From contig BCGQ01000001.1 of the NCBI GenBank assembly GCA_001599355.1, forward strand, positions 65,135-129,134: a stretch of DNA of 64,000 nt. Reading direction: 5' to 3'. Positions 8,885 to 19,048 of this stretch are shown in pieces. The DNA is from Nakazawaea peltata. Taxonomy: Eukaryota > Ascomycota > Pichiomycetes > Alaninales > Pachysolenaceae. Every line of letters starts with the position of its first letter. The stretch's first letter is position 1. A program made the translations under genes and the position numbers. The notes under the pieces are model-generated. The model had not been told where the DNA came from, searched no databases, and saw only the letters and a program-made list of their open reading frames with translations.

Positions 8885-11009
8885 ATGTTACCAGTAACTC
8901 AAGGATCTATCCCAGAGTAAGTACCACCTGTCTCGAGACCGATTGCCCCCCATCTACTAACACCAGCCCACCAGAGTCATAGAAGACGTTCAGGATCAAT
9001 CCCTCGAACAAAGAACCTCGCGGTTGGAGAATATACAAGATTTGGGACCACCAGATCTCGTTCAATTGTATAAATCTGGGTCCTCCGAGAAGATCACCTC
9101 GACTTATTTGTATTTCACCGGGGTTGATGTCTCGAATGCGGCCGAGATCTCGGTCCATTTACAATCCTTACTGCAATTGATCAGCGGTCAACCTCAATTG
9201 TGGTACGGTAAACAGAAACATTTCACCGTGACTCGTGCTACTCATTGCTCGTTCAATCTGTTCAGCAAAATGGATACTCGTGTCACCGTCCATATCCCAG
9301 GTAAAGTGGAATCTGTATTTGTCGACTCTAATGGGGACACGTATTCTGCTAATGATAATGATAGATTATGGTTGGAGACTTATATTTCTGCTATGGTCAG
9401 ATGTATTTTGACTTATGATGATGAGGAAGAGGACTTCACTGGCCAGGTGGTAGAGACTAGAAAACTTATTCCTTTCAGAACTAAGGCTTCTGTTCATGCT
9501 TTCTTGGATGGGTTTAAGGAATTGTTCTTTGATGGTAATAAATTGGGATCTAACGAGACTATTCAGGCCACTAACAGTGTGAATAATTATTTAGTCGATG
9601 CTTTCTTGGAGGTGTTGAAATTGACTAAGGAATACGAGTACGGTTTACTGATTTTGGAAGAGTTGAAACTGCAAGATAGTACTGTTTTACTTTTAATTAT
9701 CAAGGTTTTATTACTTCAAAATGAAGAGGTCAAGCTGGTAAAGGCCATGTATGAAGGTATCAAGGAGAATCCTCGTGATGGAGCTTTACTTTCTTTACAA
9801 GCTGCTTATTGTTTGGAGAAAGGATCATTAGATTTCGCTTTGAACTCGGCTATCAAAGCTGTTAGATCGACTCCATCTGAATTTGAACCATGGGCTGTCT
9901 TGGTTAAGGTTTATATTGCGAAAAACGATTTTGAAAATGCCTTGTTGACCTTGAATTCTTGTCCAATGGTCACTCATAAAGAGAAATACCATTTAAGAAG
10001 ATGTACTTCCTCCAAAAATAAGGGTAATCTTCATTTACCTTTACCAACAGACGTTACTTTGGAAGAGGTATCGACATTACATGCGAATGATATCATTCTG
10101 GAGCAACAGACAGTCGATCCAACGTTGGCTAATTTGCCAGGTGCTAATTTGAAAACCACTTTTCTTAGATCTTACCAATTGTTGACTGAAATTGTTCATA
10201 AGACTGGTTGGGAACAATTACTCAAACACAGAGCTAAAGTATTTGTCATGGAAGACGAGTATAAGAAGGATTCCAACTCGTTATCTCTTCAAGCCAACAG
10301 TACTGTACAATCGTTGAAAAGTGTCTCGACCGACCTGGTTATTGAAGAATTCAAGAAGAAGAGATTATGTGAGAGATGGTTAGATAACTTGTTCATGCTT
10401 TTGTATGAAGACTTGAGACAATACACCATGTGGCAGCTGGAACAAGTCCATTTCCAAGCCCAACAAATGGAATACAAAAAGAGTTCATTGGAATGGGAAT
10501 TATTAGGATTAGTCGCCTATAGATTAAGACACTTCAAAGAAGCTGCTTTCCTGTTTGAGAAACTGTTATCAGGTAGATTCAGTATTAGATCATCAAGAAA
10601 GTTATTAGTATATTACCAAACGGAAAAAGCTAAATTAAAGAGCTATGAACAGATGTTATTGACCTCCAAATTGAACTTAGTACCTAAAAATATCACTCCG
10701 GAATATATCCGCAAGACCGTGCGTGAATTAAATACCAGTTTACTCACCAATGCTGTCAAATTATCGGTCTGGAATCATAGATGGTACAACGAGTTCAGTC
10801 CAATGTTGATTGTAGCCCTTAATAGTGTTATCGATGACGATGGATTCGATAAAGTACAGAACGAGATCGACGCCAAGTACTCCGAATCCCCATTGAAACC
10901 AAAGAAGACCCCAGAAACAGTTGAAACCACCAAAGGTGTAGTTGAATTGATGCACGAGACCTTCGATTTCATCAAAGCTTTCTACAAAGAGGATCTGATA
11001 CATAACTAG
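8885..11009 (+). CDS. BCH1: Exomer cargo adaptor (ChAPs family, Bch1/Bud7-like), spliced
   Basis: Exon 1 is 8885-8916 and exon 2 is 8975-11009, giving 688 aa (yeast Bch1 724, Bud7 746). The spliced start reads MLPVTQGSIPEVIEDVQDQS, followed by QDLGPPDLVQLYKS, both characteristic of ChAPs proteins; without splicing the frame has no ATG at its start. The body is helical, TPR-like (for example a YCLEKGSLDFALNSAIKAVR helix pair near the middle). Known role: with Chs5 forms exomer, which carries Chs3 and other cargo from the trans-Golgi to the plasma membrane. CTG-clade yeasts have fewer ChAPs paralogs than S. cerevisiae, so BCH1 versus BUD7 is not resolved. Converges on TAF9 with about 40 bp between stops. 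Confidence 0.9.
8917..8974 (+). other. BCH1: Intron of the exomer ChAP gene
   Basis: 58 nt: donor GTAAGT, branch CTACTAAC (8954-8961), acceptor CACCAG. Phase 2 joining GA|A restores the SIPEVIEDV block. Confidence 0.93.
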
Positions 11010-11047
11010 ATATTCAAATACATATCTGTAAACATATTATACAACAT

Positions 11048-11608
11048 CTATTTCATAGCAACGTCACCTTCGTCGTCACTCACCTCATCTTCCAAGCTCC
11101 ATTCCTTTGCGGTGAAACAGTATTTTTCAGGAGGTAAACGTAAACCCCAAGATGGGATCACCAGAGGAAGTGGTTTGCGGTTTCTTTCCTTCGCCAATTC
11201 CAATAATAACTCTTTAGGAGGCAGAGGCTTGAATTGGTAGTTAGTACGAGCCAGAATAGCCAATCTAACATCGTCAGTCGTCACGTTTGTCTGTGAAGAG
11301 CCAGGATTTCCAGCATTATTAAGCGTCGACGCGGCATTCCCAGACACAAGAGAATCAGTATTGCTCAAATGAGCATGATCATTGTATAGTACAGCATCTT
11401 TCAAGATCCCAGATGTATATCCTATATATGTTAGTACGCCTTTCTATCACCTACTCCCGTCTTGTTACTTACTATGAGCAAAATCCATAAGCTGTAAAGG
11501 TACATGGTCTTGATAACTGGAGATTCCTTGAGTGGCAAAGATCAAATGCAACAATCTGACGTCTCTAGGAACATCTTCCTGAGTAGTCTGTGGTTGGTCA
11601 GTCGTCAT
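11048..11608 (-). CDS. TAF9: TFIID/SAGA subunit Taf9, spliced
   Basis: Exon 1 is 11608-11473 and exon 2 is 11421-11048, giving 169 aa (yeast Taf9 157). The join reads DFAHRYTSGILKDAVLYND, matching yeast Taf9. The histone-fold runs from about residue 14 (DVRLLHLIFATQG) through VRLAILARTNYQF; the conserved C-terminal block PPEKYCFTAKEW follows, with an acidic end. Known role: histone-fold partner of Taf6 shared by TFIID and SAGA. The linker between the second and third helices carries a Ser/Asn-rich insertion relative to yeast. Divergent from HNT2 across a 269-bp region with a 57-bp duplication. Confidence 0.95.
11422..11472 (-). other. TAF9: Intron of TAF9
   Basis: 51 nt: donor GTAAGT, branch TACTAAC ten bases before the acceptor (TACTAACATATATAG). 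Phase 1 joining A|GA gives the conserved Arg. Confidence 0.93.
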
Positions 11609-11659
11609 CTTGATGAATTCCCCGATATCACTTCTTCTCAACCGATCAATAGTAATTAA

Positions 11660-11773
11660 ATTGAAATGTTTTCGGCGTTTTAATTGAGGGATGGGAATTC
11701 GTAAATTGCTAAGTACATTGAAATGTTTTCGGTGTTTTAATTGGGAATCTAAATTCGTAAAGTGCTAAGTAAA
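11660..11773. repeat. 57-bp direct duplication in the TAF9/HNT2 divergent promoter
   Basis: Copy one begins at 11660 (ATTGAAATGTTTTCGGCG) and copy two at 11717 (ATTGAAATGTTTTCGGTG). Each is followed by TTTTAATTG, AATTCGTAAA and GCTAAGTA blocks in the same order, with a few substitutions. Confidence 0.8.
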
Positions 11774-11877
11774 TTGTTAACTAATTTTCATATGGTTGGT
11801 GTTACGATGTTAAATGTAGATCTTACGATGTCAAGTAGTGGTTGACAGCGGTTGACAGTACACAGTAACACCTGGCC

Positions 11878-12417
11878 ATGTCTTCAGGAACTATCTATTT
11901 CAGTACCTTCGTTGTCAACAGACAAGTCTTCTTCCAATCCAAGTACTCTTATCTGTTGGTGAACTTGAAACCCTTGATCCCCGGCCATGTGTTGGTGGTC
12001 CCTCATAGAGTCGTGCCCAGGTTAAAGGACTTAACAGCGGTAGAATCACTGGACTATTTTGACACTTTACAAAGGATTCATAAGTTTATTGAGCATATTT
12101 ATAAAGCTGATTCGTTGAATATTGCCATTCAGGATGGTAAACTGCTGGGCCAGAGCGTTCCTCATGTCCATACTCATATCATTCCTCGTTATAATACTGA
12201 TGGAGAAGGAGACGGAATTTATGATAAATTGGAACGCCATGAAATGTCATTGCTGATCCAACATTTGGAGGAACTGAAAAGGTTACTTCCATTACAAGGG
12301 TCCAAACGATTCAAAGTCCCCGATGATGAGAGGAAACCTCGTACCGATGAAGAAATGGCCCTGGAGGCCAAATGGCTCGCTGAAGAGTTGATAAAATTTG
12401 AATCCCCTCAAATTTAG
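11878..12417 (+). CDS. HNT2: Fhit-like dinucleoside polyphosphate hydrolase (HIT family)
   Basis: 179 aa. The Fhit-type HIT motif PHVHTHI has histidines at 96, 98 and 100, with His98 the expected nucleophile. Upstream blocks VNLKPLIPGHVLVVPHR and IAIQDG, and a downstream DEEMALEAKWLAEEL helix match Fhit/Hnt2. Known reaction: hydrolysis of Ap3A/Ap4A. Unlike S. cerevisiae HNT2, no intron is needed. It starts at the ATG ending at 11880. Converges on the mitoribosomal gene with 54 bp between stops. Confidence 0.93.
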   Translation: MSSGTIYFSTFVVNRQVFFQSKYSYLLVNLKPLIPGHVLVVPHRVVPRLKDLTAVESLDYFDTLQRIHKFIEHIYKADSLNIAIQDGKLLGQSVPHVHTHIIPRYNTDGEGDGIYDKLERHEMSLLIQHLEELKRLLPLQGSKRFKVPDDERKPRTDEEMALEAKWLAEELIKFESPQI

Positions 12418-12471
12418 ACCAATATTCACTACACCTAACTTCTTATATACAGTTGTATTCAATATATACAT

Positions 12472-12960
12472 TTAGATCAGATCCTCTGGATGCTCCTCTA
12501 ACCACTTCTTTCTCAAGGCTCTCATCTTCATATTCTCTTGGTTCTTCATTTGAGATACCACCAATCTTCTCTTTCTTTCACCTCCAAGTTTCTTAGTTCC
12601 CCTCTTGAACTCTCTTAACTCTTCTCCCTTTCTGAACTTCTCTCTCCAGCTTAAGATGTATCTTCTTAATCTGGTATCGATTCCCTTGTCTTTTAACTCG
12701 GCTGAACTCAACAAGAACAACTGTTCCCAGGATTCAAATACTTCAACGTGCTCAGCAGCATCTCTTCCAATAGCCTTTAAGAACAGTTCTACGTCTGGGA
12801 CTTTTTCAGTAGGAGGAGGAATATTGACTTTCTTCGTCAGTTCAGCAAATCCTCTTGAGATCACAAAACTGTGTCTCATTATGCTATGATTTCCAGCGAC
12901 TCTGGTCAAAGGACTCAGAACGGTCCTTGTACTAACAGAACTCAACAAACTTCTTAACAT
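12472..12960 (-). CDS. FYV4: Mitochondrial small ribosomal subunit protein mS41 (Fyv4)
   Basis: 162 aa. The N-terminal 35 residues are Arg/Ser-rich without acids, a matrix-targeting presequence. A SAM-like helical domain follows (DVELFLKAIGRDAAEHVEVF ... LRRYILSWREKFRKG), then a Lys/Arg-rich tail typical of ribosomal proteins. This matches Fyv4, the mS41 protein of the fungal mitoribosome. Divergent from MED6 with about 220 bp between the start codons. Confidence 0.88.
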   Translation of the reverse strand: MLRSLLSSVSTRTVLSPLTRVAGNHSIMRHSFVISRGFAELTKKVNIPPPTEKVPDVELFLKAIGRDAAEHVEVFESWEQLFLLSSAELKDKGIDTRLRRYILSWREKFRKGEELREFKRGTKKLGGERKRRLVVSQMKNQENMKMRALRKKWLEEHPEDLI

Positions 12961-13179
12961 GATATGGTGTGATCTTTAAGGTGTGGCCTTTCCGTCTGTG
13001 ATTGTAGTCCGTCTTTAGTCTGTCGTCCAGTCCTAAGAAATTTTTTCATCGAAATAAAACGAGTAAAATATGAAAAAAATAAGTACGAATATGTAGATAT
13101 GCAAAGTCTCGAATAATATTTTAATATTTCTTCAGCTCCAACTCCCATTCAATACCACCACCAACACCCAATAACCTCC

Positions 13180-13785
13180 ATGTCAGAAGAACCAAAATTA
13201 GACGAGTTACAATGGAAGAACCCAGAATGGATCCAACTGTTCGGTCTTCGAACCGATAATGTGCTAGACTATTTCAGTCAATCGCCCTTCTTCGACAGAA
13301 CTTCAAATAACCAAGTCCTCAAAATGCAAAACCAATTCCAAGAAGACAACTCTCCCAATAAATTGACTAAACAGTTGACTAGTATGGTAGGTGTGGAGTT
13401 TGTCATTCATGATATCAGAGAACCGGACTTCTGGATCATCCGCAAACAACATCGGTATTCCCCGACTGACCTGAAACCATTGAACGACTACTACATCATC
13501 GGAGCCAACGTTTACATGTCTCCCACATTGAACAAAGTCATCGAGAGCAGGCTCTTGAGTACCACATATTTGTTGCAGAAAAGCTTAAGAAAGCTCTCTA
13601 AATTGACGAATTTCGACCCTCTGACCGGACTGTACTACAAAATCTCCTCGAACCAAGACGACTCCACAGCATTATCCAACACCAACTCATCTTTGGCCTC
13701 TCAACAACTGCAACTGCAACTGCAAACCAACGACTCCACTTTAGATGCTTTGCTCAACATAACTATGAAGCAATACAATAAATAA
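13180..13785 (+). CDS. MED6: Mediator head subunit Med6
   Basis: 201 aa (shorter than yeast Med6, 295). The conserved block is intact: LDELQWKNPEWIQLFGLRTDNVLDYF, SPFFDRTSNNQVLKMQNQF, FWIIRKQHR and YYIIGANVYMSP. The tail is Ser/Gln-rich with an LQLQLQ run. Known role: Mediator head module, joining Mediator to RNA polymerase II. Converges on the mannosyltransferase gene with 26 bp between stops. Confidence 0.95.
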   Translation: MSEEPKLDELQWKNPEWIQLFGLRTDNVLDYFSQSPFFDRTSNNQVLKMQNQFQEDNSPNKLTKQLTSMVGVEFVIHDIREPDFWIIRKQHRYSPTDLKPLNDYYIIGANVYMSPTLNKVIESRLLSTTYLLQKSLRKLSKLTNFDPLTGLYYKISSNQDDSTALSNTNSSLASQQLQLQLQTNDSTLDALLNITMKQYNK

Positions 13786-13811
13786 AGTAATACATGAAAT
13801 TAGATTATATA

Positions 13812-15779
13812 CTAGCTAAACCAGGCCTCTACAATTGGCTGGAATGACAGACGTTCCTCGTCGCTGAACTCGATCACTTTACCTTGGGTCAATTCTGGTG
13901 GGTCTGAGGGAGTCCCCACGCTCGAATAAGCAAACCAGTAGTAACCTTTACAACCTTGACTGTCCTCTTGATGGAACCCTCTTGAAGGCTCATTAATGGC
14001 ATTATTCCAGTCTTTATTGGAGTTTGGAGGAATCACCACACCTTCCAATGGGATGCAAGAGTCATAGTAATGTTGTAAATCTTGTACCGATTGGAATTTC
14101 GTGTCTTGTTTTGGTTTATAAATCTCTTCGAAATCGTCTTCTGCTGTGTCCTTTTTACAGTTCTTTAATCCACTATTCACCCAGAGTAATGTATGATCAT
14201 CTAAAGGTGAGATGTGGGCCGGTTGGATCCCCTTGATATACTTGGAATACTTGGACTTCTCCTCGATTTTCCCAATATTTCCTGCTGGATTCGAGTTGAA
14301 ATATAAATCATCGTTTCCCAGTAAGACTTGACCTAACCAAAAGATCTCTTTATCACCGTAGAATTGATGTGTCAAATCTCCAATTAACTGGATGTTGATC
14401 GAGGTGATCAACCCTTTGAAGTTCTTTCTCTTGTTCATCACAACAACCCCACTTTCTTGGAAATGTTTAGCTCCATATTCAAAGAAATGGAACTTATTTT
14501 TCAACAGTCTTTTCTTCATCGTGGGTATGTCGAAGATCAATTTCTCCACTGAGAGAGGTAGAAGATAATCAACTAAAAGTCTGGTACCTTTATTCACGGT
14601 CTCAAAACTCTCACGATCTCTGAAGAAGAATGTCCCTGTCCTCTGGTATTCAGGGAAATCTTGGAAAAACGACTCAGGTTTAACAAATGGAACCACATCA
14701 TTGTCCATCAAAATCATCTCTTCAAAAGAACTGAATAAAACGGCAAGCCATTTCGAATTGAACCCACGGAATTTCTCTACATATTCTTCAAGTATACAAC
14801 CACCCACATTGACTATCAATAAGTCCTGTTTCAATCCCGGTAATGCGGTAGAACGAGCCACATCAAACAACTTCTGCTTAGAATGGTCGGTCATTTCATT
14901 CATATGCACCAATTGAATAGGTAAAGTGTTGTTCAAAACTCTCAAAACCTTGATCAACTGGTTGGTTTCGTCCACTAACTTGTCCGCAATACTCAATACA
15001 ATACCTTGACCACTATATTTGTCCTCTAATTCCTGCAAAAATGTATAACTTAATCTATTCTTTCTTGAAGAAGCTCCATACGTTGGAAATTCCTCATCAG
15101 ATCCATCCCAAGACTCAAAAATCGGCAAATCTCCAGAGAGATAAGGCACTAATTCCCTCTCATATTGTTGGAGATCGGGAAATTTCAACCTATTTTCAAG
15201 GAAACATTGCCCATAAACTCTAAGTCTAACGATTTGGTCCCTCAAATTTGACATAAACACCTTATTATCCTCTTTATGACTCTCCATAAGCGGTCTCACG
15301 TCATCTTCATCGGAAATCTTGTCCTTATCCATGCCTTCACGCTCGAAATGAGCCTCCACCTGTTTCCTAACATCGTCATGGAAGTCAGCAGCAAACTCCT
15401 CAGGATGGAACGCCAGTCCCAACTCATAAAACTCGGTGTTATCCGTGTACTTGAAATAGTCCACACAGTTCTCATACAAAGGAATCAGCAACAGCTGGGG
15501 CACCCTCGTAAGGTACTTGTTGACCATCTTGGGCATCTGGTTGATATCCACAGTGATCTCATCGTGCGGCACACGCTCAATCGTCGTCGTAGCAAACCGC
15601 GGGTTCGAGTATTCCCAACGGCCCATCCCTCTTCTGAAGAACACATATATTAATATTTGGAACACCACCGCCATTAGCAGGAGACGCTTGAAAGTGGTGC
15701 TTCGCCTCTTCATTTGGTACTGAGCAAACGTTACTACATGCTGGAAAAGTCTTTCCAACTCCTCCCCGTAGTGCGACAT
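13812..15779 (-). CDS. MNN1-family alpha-1,3-mannosyltransferase
   Basis: 655 aa from the ATG at 15779 (an upstream TTG is not needed). Type II Golgi topology: a short basic cytosolic tail (QMKRRSTTFKR), one membrane anchor at about 32-48, then a lumenal catalytic domain. The metal-binding DxD motif is DND at about 359-361, in EEMILMDNDVVPF. The C-terminal block GCKGYYWFAYSSVGTPSDPPE with a Cys resembles the Mnn1 end. Known role of the family: adds alpha-1,3-mannose to N- and O-glycans. CTG yeasts have several MNN1 paralogs, so I leave the gene unnamed. Confidence 0.88.
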   Translation of the reverse strand: MSHYGEELERLFQHVVTFAQYQMKRRSTTFKRLLLMAVVFQILIYVFFRRGMGRWEYSNPRFATTTIERVPHDEITVDINQMPKMVNKYLTRVPQLLLIPLYENCVDYFKYTDNTEFYELGLAFHPEEFAADFHDDVRKQVEAHFEREGMDKDKISDEDDVRPLMESHKEDNKVFMSNLRDQIVRLRVYGQCFLENRLKFPDLQQYERELVPYLSGDLPIFESWDGSDEEFPTYGASSRKNRLSYTFLQELEDKYSGQGIVLSIADKLVDETNQLIKVLRVLNNTLPIQLVHMNEMTDHSKQKLFDVARSTALPGLKQDLLIVNVGGCILEEYVEKFRGFNSKWLAVLFSSFEEMILMDNDVVPFVKPESFFQDFPEYQRTGTFFFRDRESFETVNKGTRLLVDYLLPLSVEKLIFDIPTMKKRLLKNKFHFFEYGAKHFQESGVVVMNKRKNFKGLITSINIQLIGDLTHQFYGDKEIFWLGQVLLGNDDLYFNSNPAGNIGKIEEKSKYSKYIKGIQPAHISPLDDHTLLWVNSGLKNCKKDTAEDDFEEIYKPKQDTKFQSVQDLQHYYDSCIPLEGVVIPPNSNKDWNNAINEPSRGFHQEDSQGCKGYYWFAYSSVGTPSDPPELTQGKVIEFSDEERLSFQPIVEAWFS

Positions 15780-16106
15780 CTTCAATTCCTTGAGTCCTTT
15801 CAGGTCCTATCTTAAAAGTACCGTCTTGCTTATTTTTATAGTGTAATTTTTTCTGTGTTTTCAGACTGCTGTACTGATCCCTGCTAGTCTTGTGAATTTT
15901 GTTTAATTCAGACGAGCGCGGGCGCGCTCTAGAGAGTGAAAATTATTTTAGTCTTATTATCCCTTTTTAGAGGGGTTAGCCGATTGAGAGTGCTGGTAAG
16001 GGAGAGAGGTGAGAGAGATAGAGAGTTAAGCGGAGATGATCTGGATCTGGTGCAACAAAATGACACCATACTTACTACTCTCAACACTAATTACTACCCT
16101 GCTACT

Positions 16107-16186
16107 TTACTACCTCACTACCTCACTACCTTACTACCTTACTACCTTACTACCTTACTACCTTACTACCTTACTACCTCACTACC
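16107..16186. repeat. 8-bp minisatellite (TYACTACC)n
   Basis: Ten consecutive 8-bp units, seven TTACTACC and three TCACTACC, without indels. Confidence 0.95.
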
Positions 16187-16203
16187 TTAGAACTACTTAA
16201 AAC

Positions 16204-16295
16204 CCACTACATATTCACATATTCACTATCACTTACTACCCCTTACTACTCCTCACTCCTCCTTACTACCACTACATATTCACATATTCACTATC
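16204..16295. repeat. 27-bp perfect direct repeat
   Basis: The 27-mer beginning CCACTACATATTCACATATT occurs at 16204-16230 and again at 16269-16295, 65 bp apart, with no mismatch that I can see. Confidence 0.85.
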
Positions 16296-16314
16296 CCCTT
16301 TATTCATTACATAA

Positions 16315-17982
16315 TCATTTCAACTTTCGTTCAATAAATTCCTCCTCATTCTCAACATTATCTGGCACCTTAATGAAGACATTTCTCCAGAACCCGTCAT
16401 CTTCCAAAATCTCTCTAGAAACAATATGATACTTGCCGAATTTCGGTAAAATATGGGCCCAAATAACATAGTATATAAGACCAACCAGGAAAATACCCCA
16501 AGTAGCAACACAATGGGTCCAGTATGGCATGGAGGTGTAGACTGATTGACCATCTGTTGGTGGAATATATGGAGCCACAATCAAGTACAATGAACTTAAA
16601 GCAAAGAACAAAGTAACAATAATTGGAGACTTAATAACAGGGGTCCATTCTCTCTTTCCTTGTCTGGCTCTGAAGTGTAACCATAATAATCCAGAAGCGA
16701 CAAAGAAGTTGATGATGTTCAAAGGATAAGAAATCAAGTTAACAACAAAGTTATAAGCATCACCTACCGGAGGAGCGACAATAGTAATGACACAAATAAG
16801 CCAATGTTCAAATAATCCAACAGTTGGGGAATTGAATGGTTTCTGAGAGGCAAAGAATCTAGAAAATGGTAAGACACCTTCTCTACCCAATTGTTGGACA
16901 ATTCTACCTTGAGAAAAGATAACACTAAGAACATTACCCAAGGCACTCAATGCAACAAAGACAGAACACAGCTTTTGCAGGGTACCTTCACCAAAAGCAA
17001 TCTTGAAGAAATTAGCCAGCAAAATTTGACCAGAGGTACTGATGACTTCCTTTGGAACAACGGCAAAATAAGCAATGTTGACAAACATATAAATAATAGC
17101 CAAGAAGATCAACAGCAGAGGAGCTGAGTATTTCAAAGTTCTAACTGGGTTTTTAACTTCACCCAAAGCATAGTTGACATTGGAATAACCGATGAAAGAC
17201 CAGATAATATTGTACAAAGCAGTGACAACACCGTAACCAGTAGCAGAATGACCAGAGAAACTGTTGGTGAACAGATGCGTTGGCTCGTATAAAGAACTCT
17301 TCAAGTTACCATTTAAAGCAACCCAACCGACAACGGTAATGACGAGAACAACGGCAATCTTGAAAACGGCAAGAGCATTTTGCAAATAAATACCAGCTCT
17401 GACATTAACGGCATTGATTAAGAAAGCAAAAGTAACACAACCAATACCAATGGCTCTGGAATTCCAAGTAGTAACTTCGACTCCAGCAGCATCCAAAATA
17501 TATTGACCAAAGACAACAGAGTTTGGAGCAGACCATCCTAAAAGTAAAATATAAACCAGGTACATACAAGTGACGAGGAATCTTGGTTTGTTATAAATAT
17601 ACTCCAAATAATTCTTCTCACCTCCATTTCTTTGTAAATATCTGGAAGGATAAGACCCAAATGAAGAATACACAATCAACCCACTAAGAGCGATCAACAG
17701 ACCAACCAGCCATAAAATCAATGACAATCCAACAGACCCAGACAATTGATAAATAGTGGAAGAGGTGGAGAAAATACCAGTACCCAAAATTCTGTTGGTA
17801 ATCAAGAAAACAGCACTCACATATCCAATACTTCTATCACCTTGGTCCAAAGTGAGATCGGAGCTAGAATCTGAATTGACTTGTTCGATGTCAGTATTGA
17901 GAGAATACGATTTGGTGTCATCGTCTTTGTCAGATGAGGAATTGGTCCTTCTGGAGACCGTCTGGAAAAATCTCAAGCTCAT
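16315..17982 (-). CDS. MUP1: High-affinity methionine permease (Mup1-like, LAT family)
   Basis: 555 aa (yeast Mup1 574). A polar acidic N-terminal tail of about 50 residues precedes 12 predicted membrane segments. The first is preceded by IGYVSAVFLITNRILGTGIF, the LAT-family substrate-binding start (TNRILGTGIFS). Later blocks IWSFIGYSNVNYALGEVKNP and SALGNVLSVIFSQGRIVQQL match Mup1. Known role: plasma-membrane uptake of methionine. The promoter carries three AACTGTG(G) sites (listed), which supports sulfur control. A Mup3-type permease is the alternative. Confidence 0.88.
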   Translation of the reverse strand: MSLRFFQTVSRRTNSSSDKDDDTKSYSLNTDIEQVNSDSSSDLTLDQGDRSIGYVSAVFLITNRILGTGIFSTSSTIYQLSGSVGLSLILWLVGLLIALSGLIVYSSFGSYPSRYLQRNGGEKNYLEYIYNKPRFLVTCMYLVYILLLGWSAPNSVVFGQYILDAAGVEVTTWNSRAIGIGCVTFAFLINAVNVRAGIYLQNALAVFKIAVVLVITVVGWVALNGNLKSSLYEPTHLFTNSFSGHSATGYGVVTALYNIIWSFIGYSNVNYALGEVKNPVRTLKYSAPLLLIFLAIIYMFVNIAYFAVVPKEVISTSGQILLANFFKIAFGEGTLQKLCSVFVALSALGNVLSVIFSQGRIVQQLGREGVLPFSRFFASQKPFNSPTVGLFEHWLICVITIVAPPVGDAYNFVVNLISYPLNIINFFVASGLLWLHFRARQGKREWTPVIKSPIIVTLFFALSSLYLIVAPYIPPTDGQSVYTSMPYWTHCVATWGIFLVGLIYYVIWAHILPKFGKYHIVSREILEDDGFWRNVFIKVPDNVENEEEFIERKLK

Positions 17983-18301
17983 TTCTAACTGTGACCCCTC
18001 ATCCTATCCAATACCCAGCAGCGCCCTGCTCTTTTATACAAACCACATCTCCAACGTCCTTCCTGCATACCACATAAAATTTTCCACACAAAGTTTAACT
18101 CATCGCTTTGAGCCACAATTTTTCCGGGCTTATTTGACGTCTCGAGATGGGACGTTTCTTTTTTTTCGTCCCTAAGTAGTAGGAGAAGCGACGAGGTGAT
18201 GAGAGGAGTGGTGAAAAAGGAGGAGCTAAGAGGAAGTTGCGGTGGTAAGACGGTACCGGAGGAAAGGAATTCAGGGTTCATGAGGGGTATTCATTGTGAA
18301 G

Positions 18302-18357
18302 AACTGTGGTCTCAGATCTTATCTCAACTGTGGTCTTGTCCGTCTATTGAAACTGTG
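18302..18357. promoter_or_regulatory. Cluster of Met31/Met32-like sites upstream of MUP1
   Basis: AACTGTGG at 18302-18309 and 18326-18333 and AAACTGTG at 18350-18357, spaced by 24 bp, all in the same orientation. The yeast Met31/32 core is AAACTGTGG, and MUP1 is a known sulfur-limitation target in yeast. They lie 320-375 bp upstream of the MUP1 start. Confidence 0.6.
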
Positions 18358-18687
18358 TTGTTCTCGCACTAAGATCATTTTTAAGGTGCCCAGCGCAAGC
18401 AGAAAAAACCTTCACCGTAAGGCATTATAAACCTTTTTAGTATACAATAAAGTTTAAGGCATTAAAGTATGTCGTCAGAGATGCCTGAAATGATGGTATT
18501 ATAATGTGAGACAACAATGGAATGGATTCTTGGATCGAAATGTGTGCATTAGTTAACCCTACCTGGTATCAGGAGTTCCAAGGGGATAGGAGATGATGAG
18601 CATTATACAAATATTGATAGTAGTGTATTAAAGGTTAATTTCCGAAAATGGATTTATAGTTGCTGGCGTGGATCCATACACCTGACA

Positions 18688-18745
18688 GCCAGTGAAGCTG
18701 CCAGTGAACATGCCTGTGAACATGCCTGTGAACATCAGTGAACAT
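18688..18745. repeat. 12-bp tandem repeat (GCCWGTGAACAT)
   Basis: Four 12-bp units from 18688 (GCCAGTGAAGCT, GCCAGTGAACAT, then two GCCTGTGAACAT), followed by a 10-bp CAGTGAACAT. Confidence 0.85.
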
Positions 18746-19048
18746 CAGTCAATGACACATGGTGAAGAATTGAACTGAAATTCAAACTCATCATCCAACA
18801 TTTAAAGATCACCATCCCTGATTGATATCGCGTTTCTCATTCACACGATATCTAAGCTCAGAAGACACCAATCCCCTAAATGATTCCTATTGGCTTCCTA
18901 TTGAATTTCAATTGATACCTCATTTCACCAATCATTAATTTCCCCGAAGCAGCCAAATGACTTTAAAAACTGGTTGCTCATCTTATCGGCTTGCTCCCCC
19001 AATAGGAAACATAAACAAGTAAACAATTACTAATTATCTATTATTGAT

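Larger units (their letters stand above)
15780..16314. other. Intergenic region rich in simple repeats
   Basis: 535 bp holding the mannosyltransferase promoter and the MUP1 3' end. From 16100 on it is almost wholly low-complexity (Y-rich TACC/CACTAC units). No gene seen; in-frame open stretches here are repeat artefacts. Confidence 0.6.
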
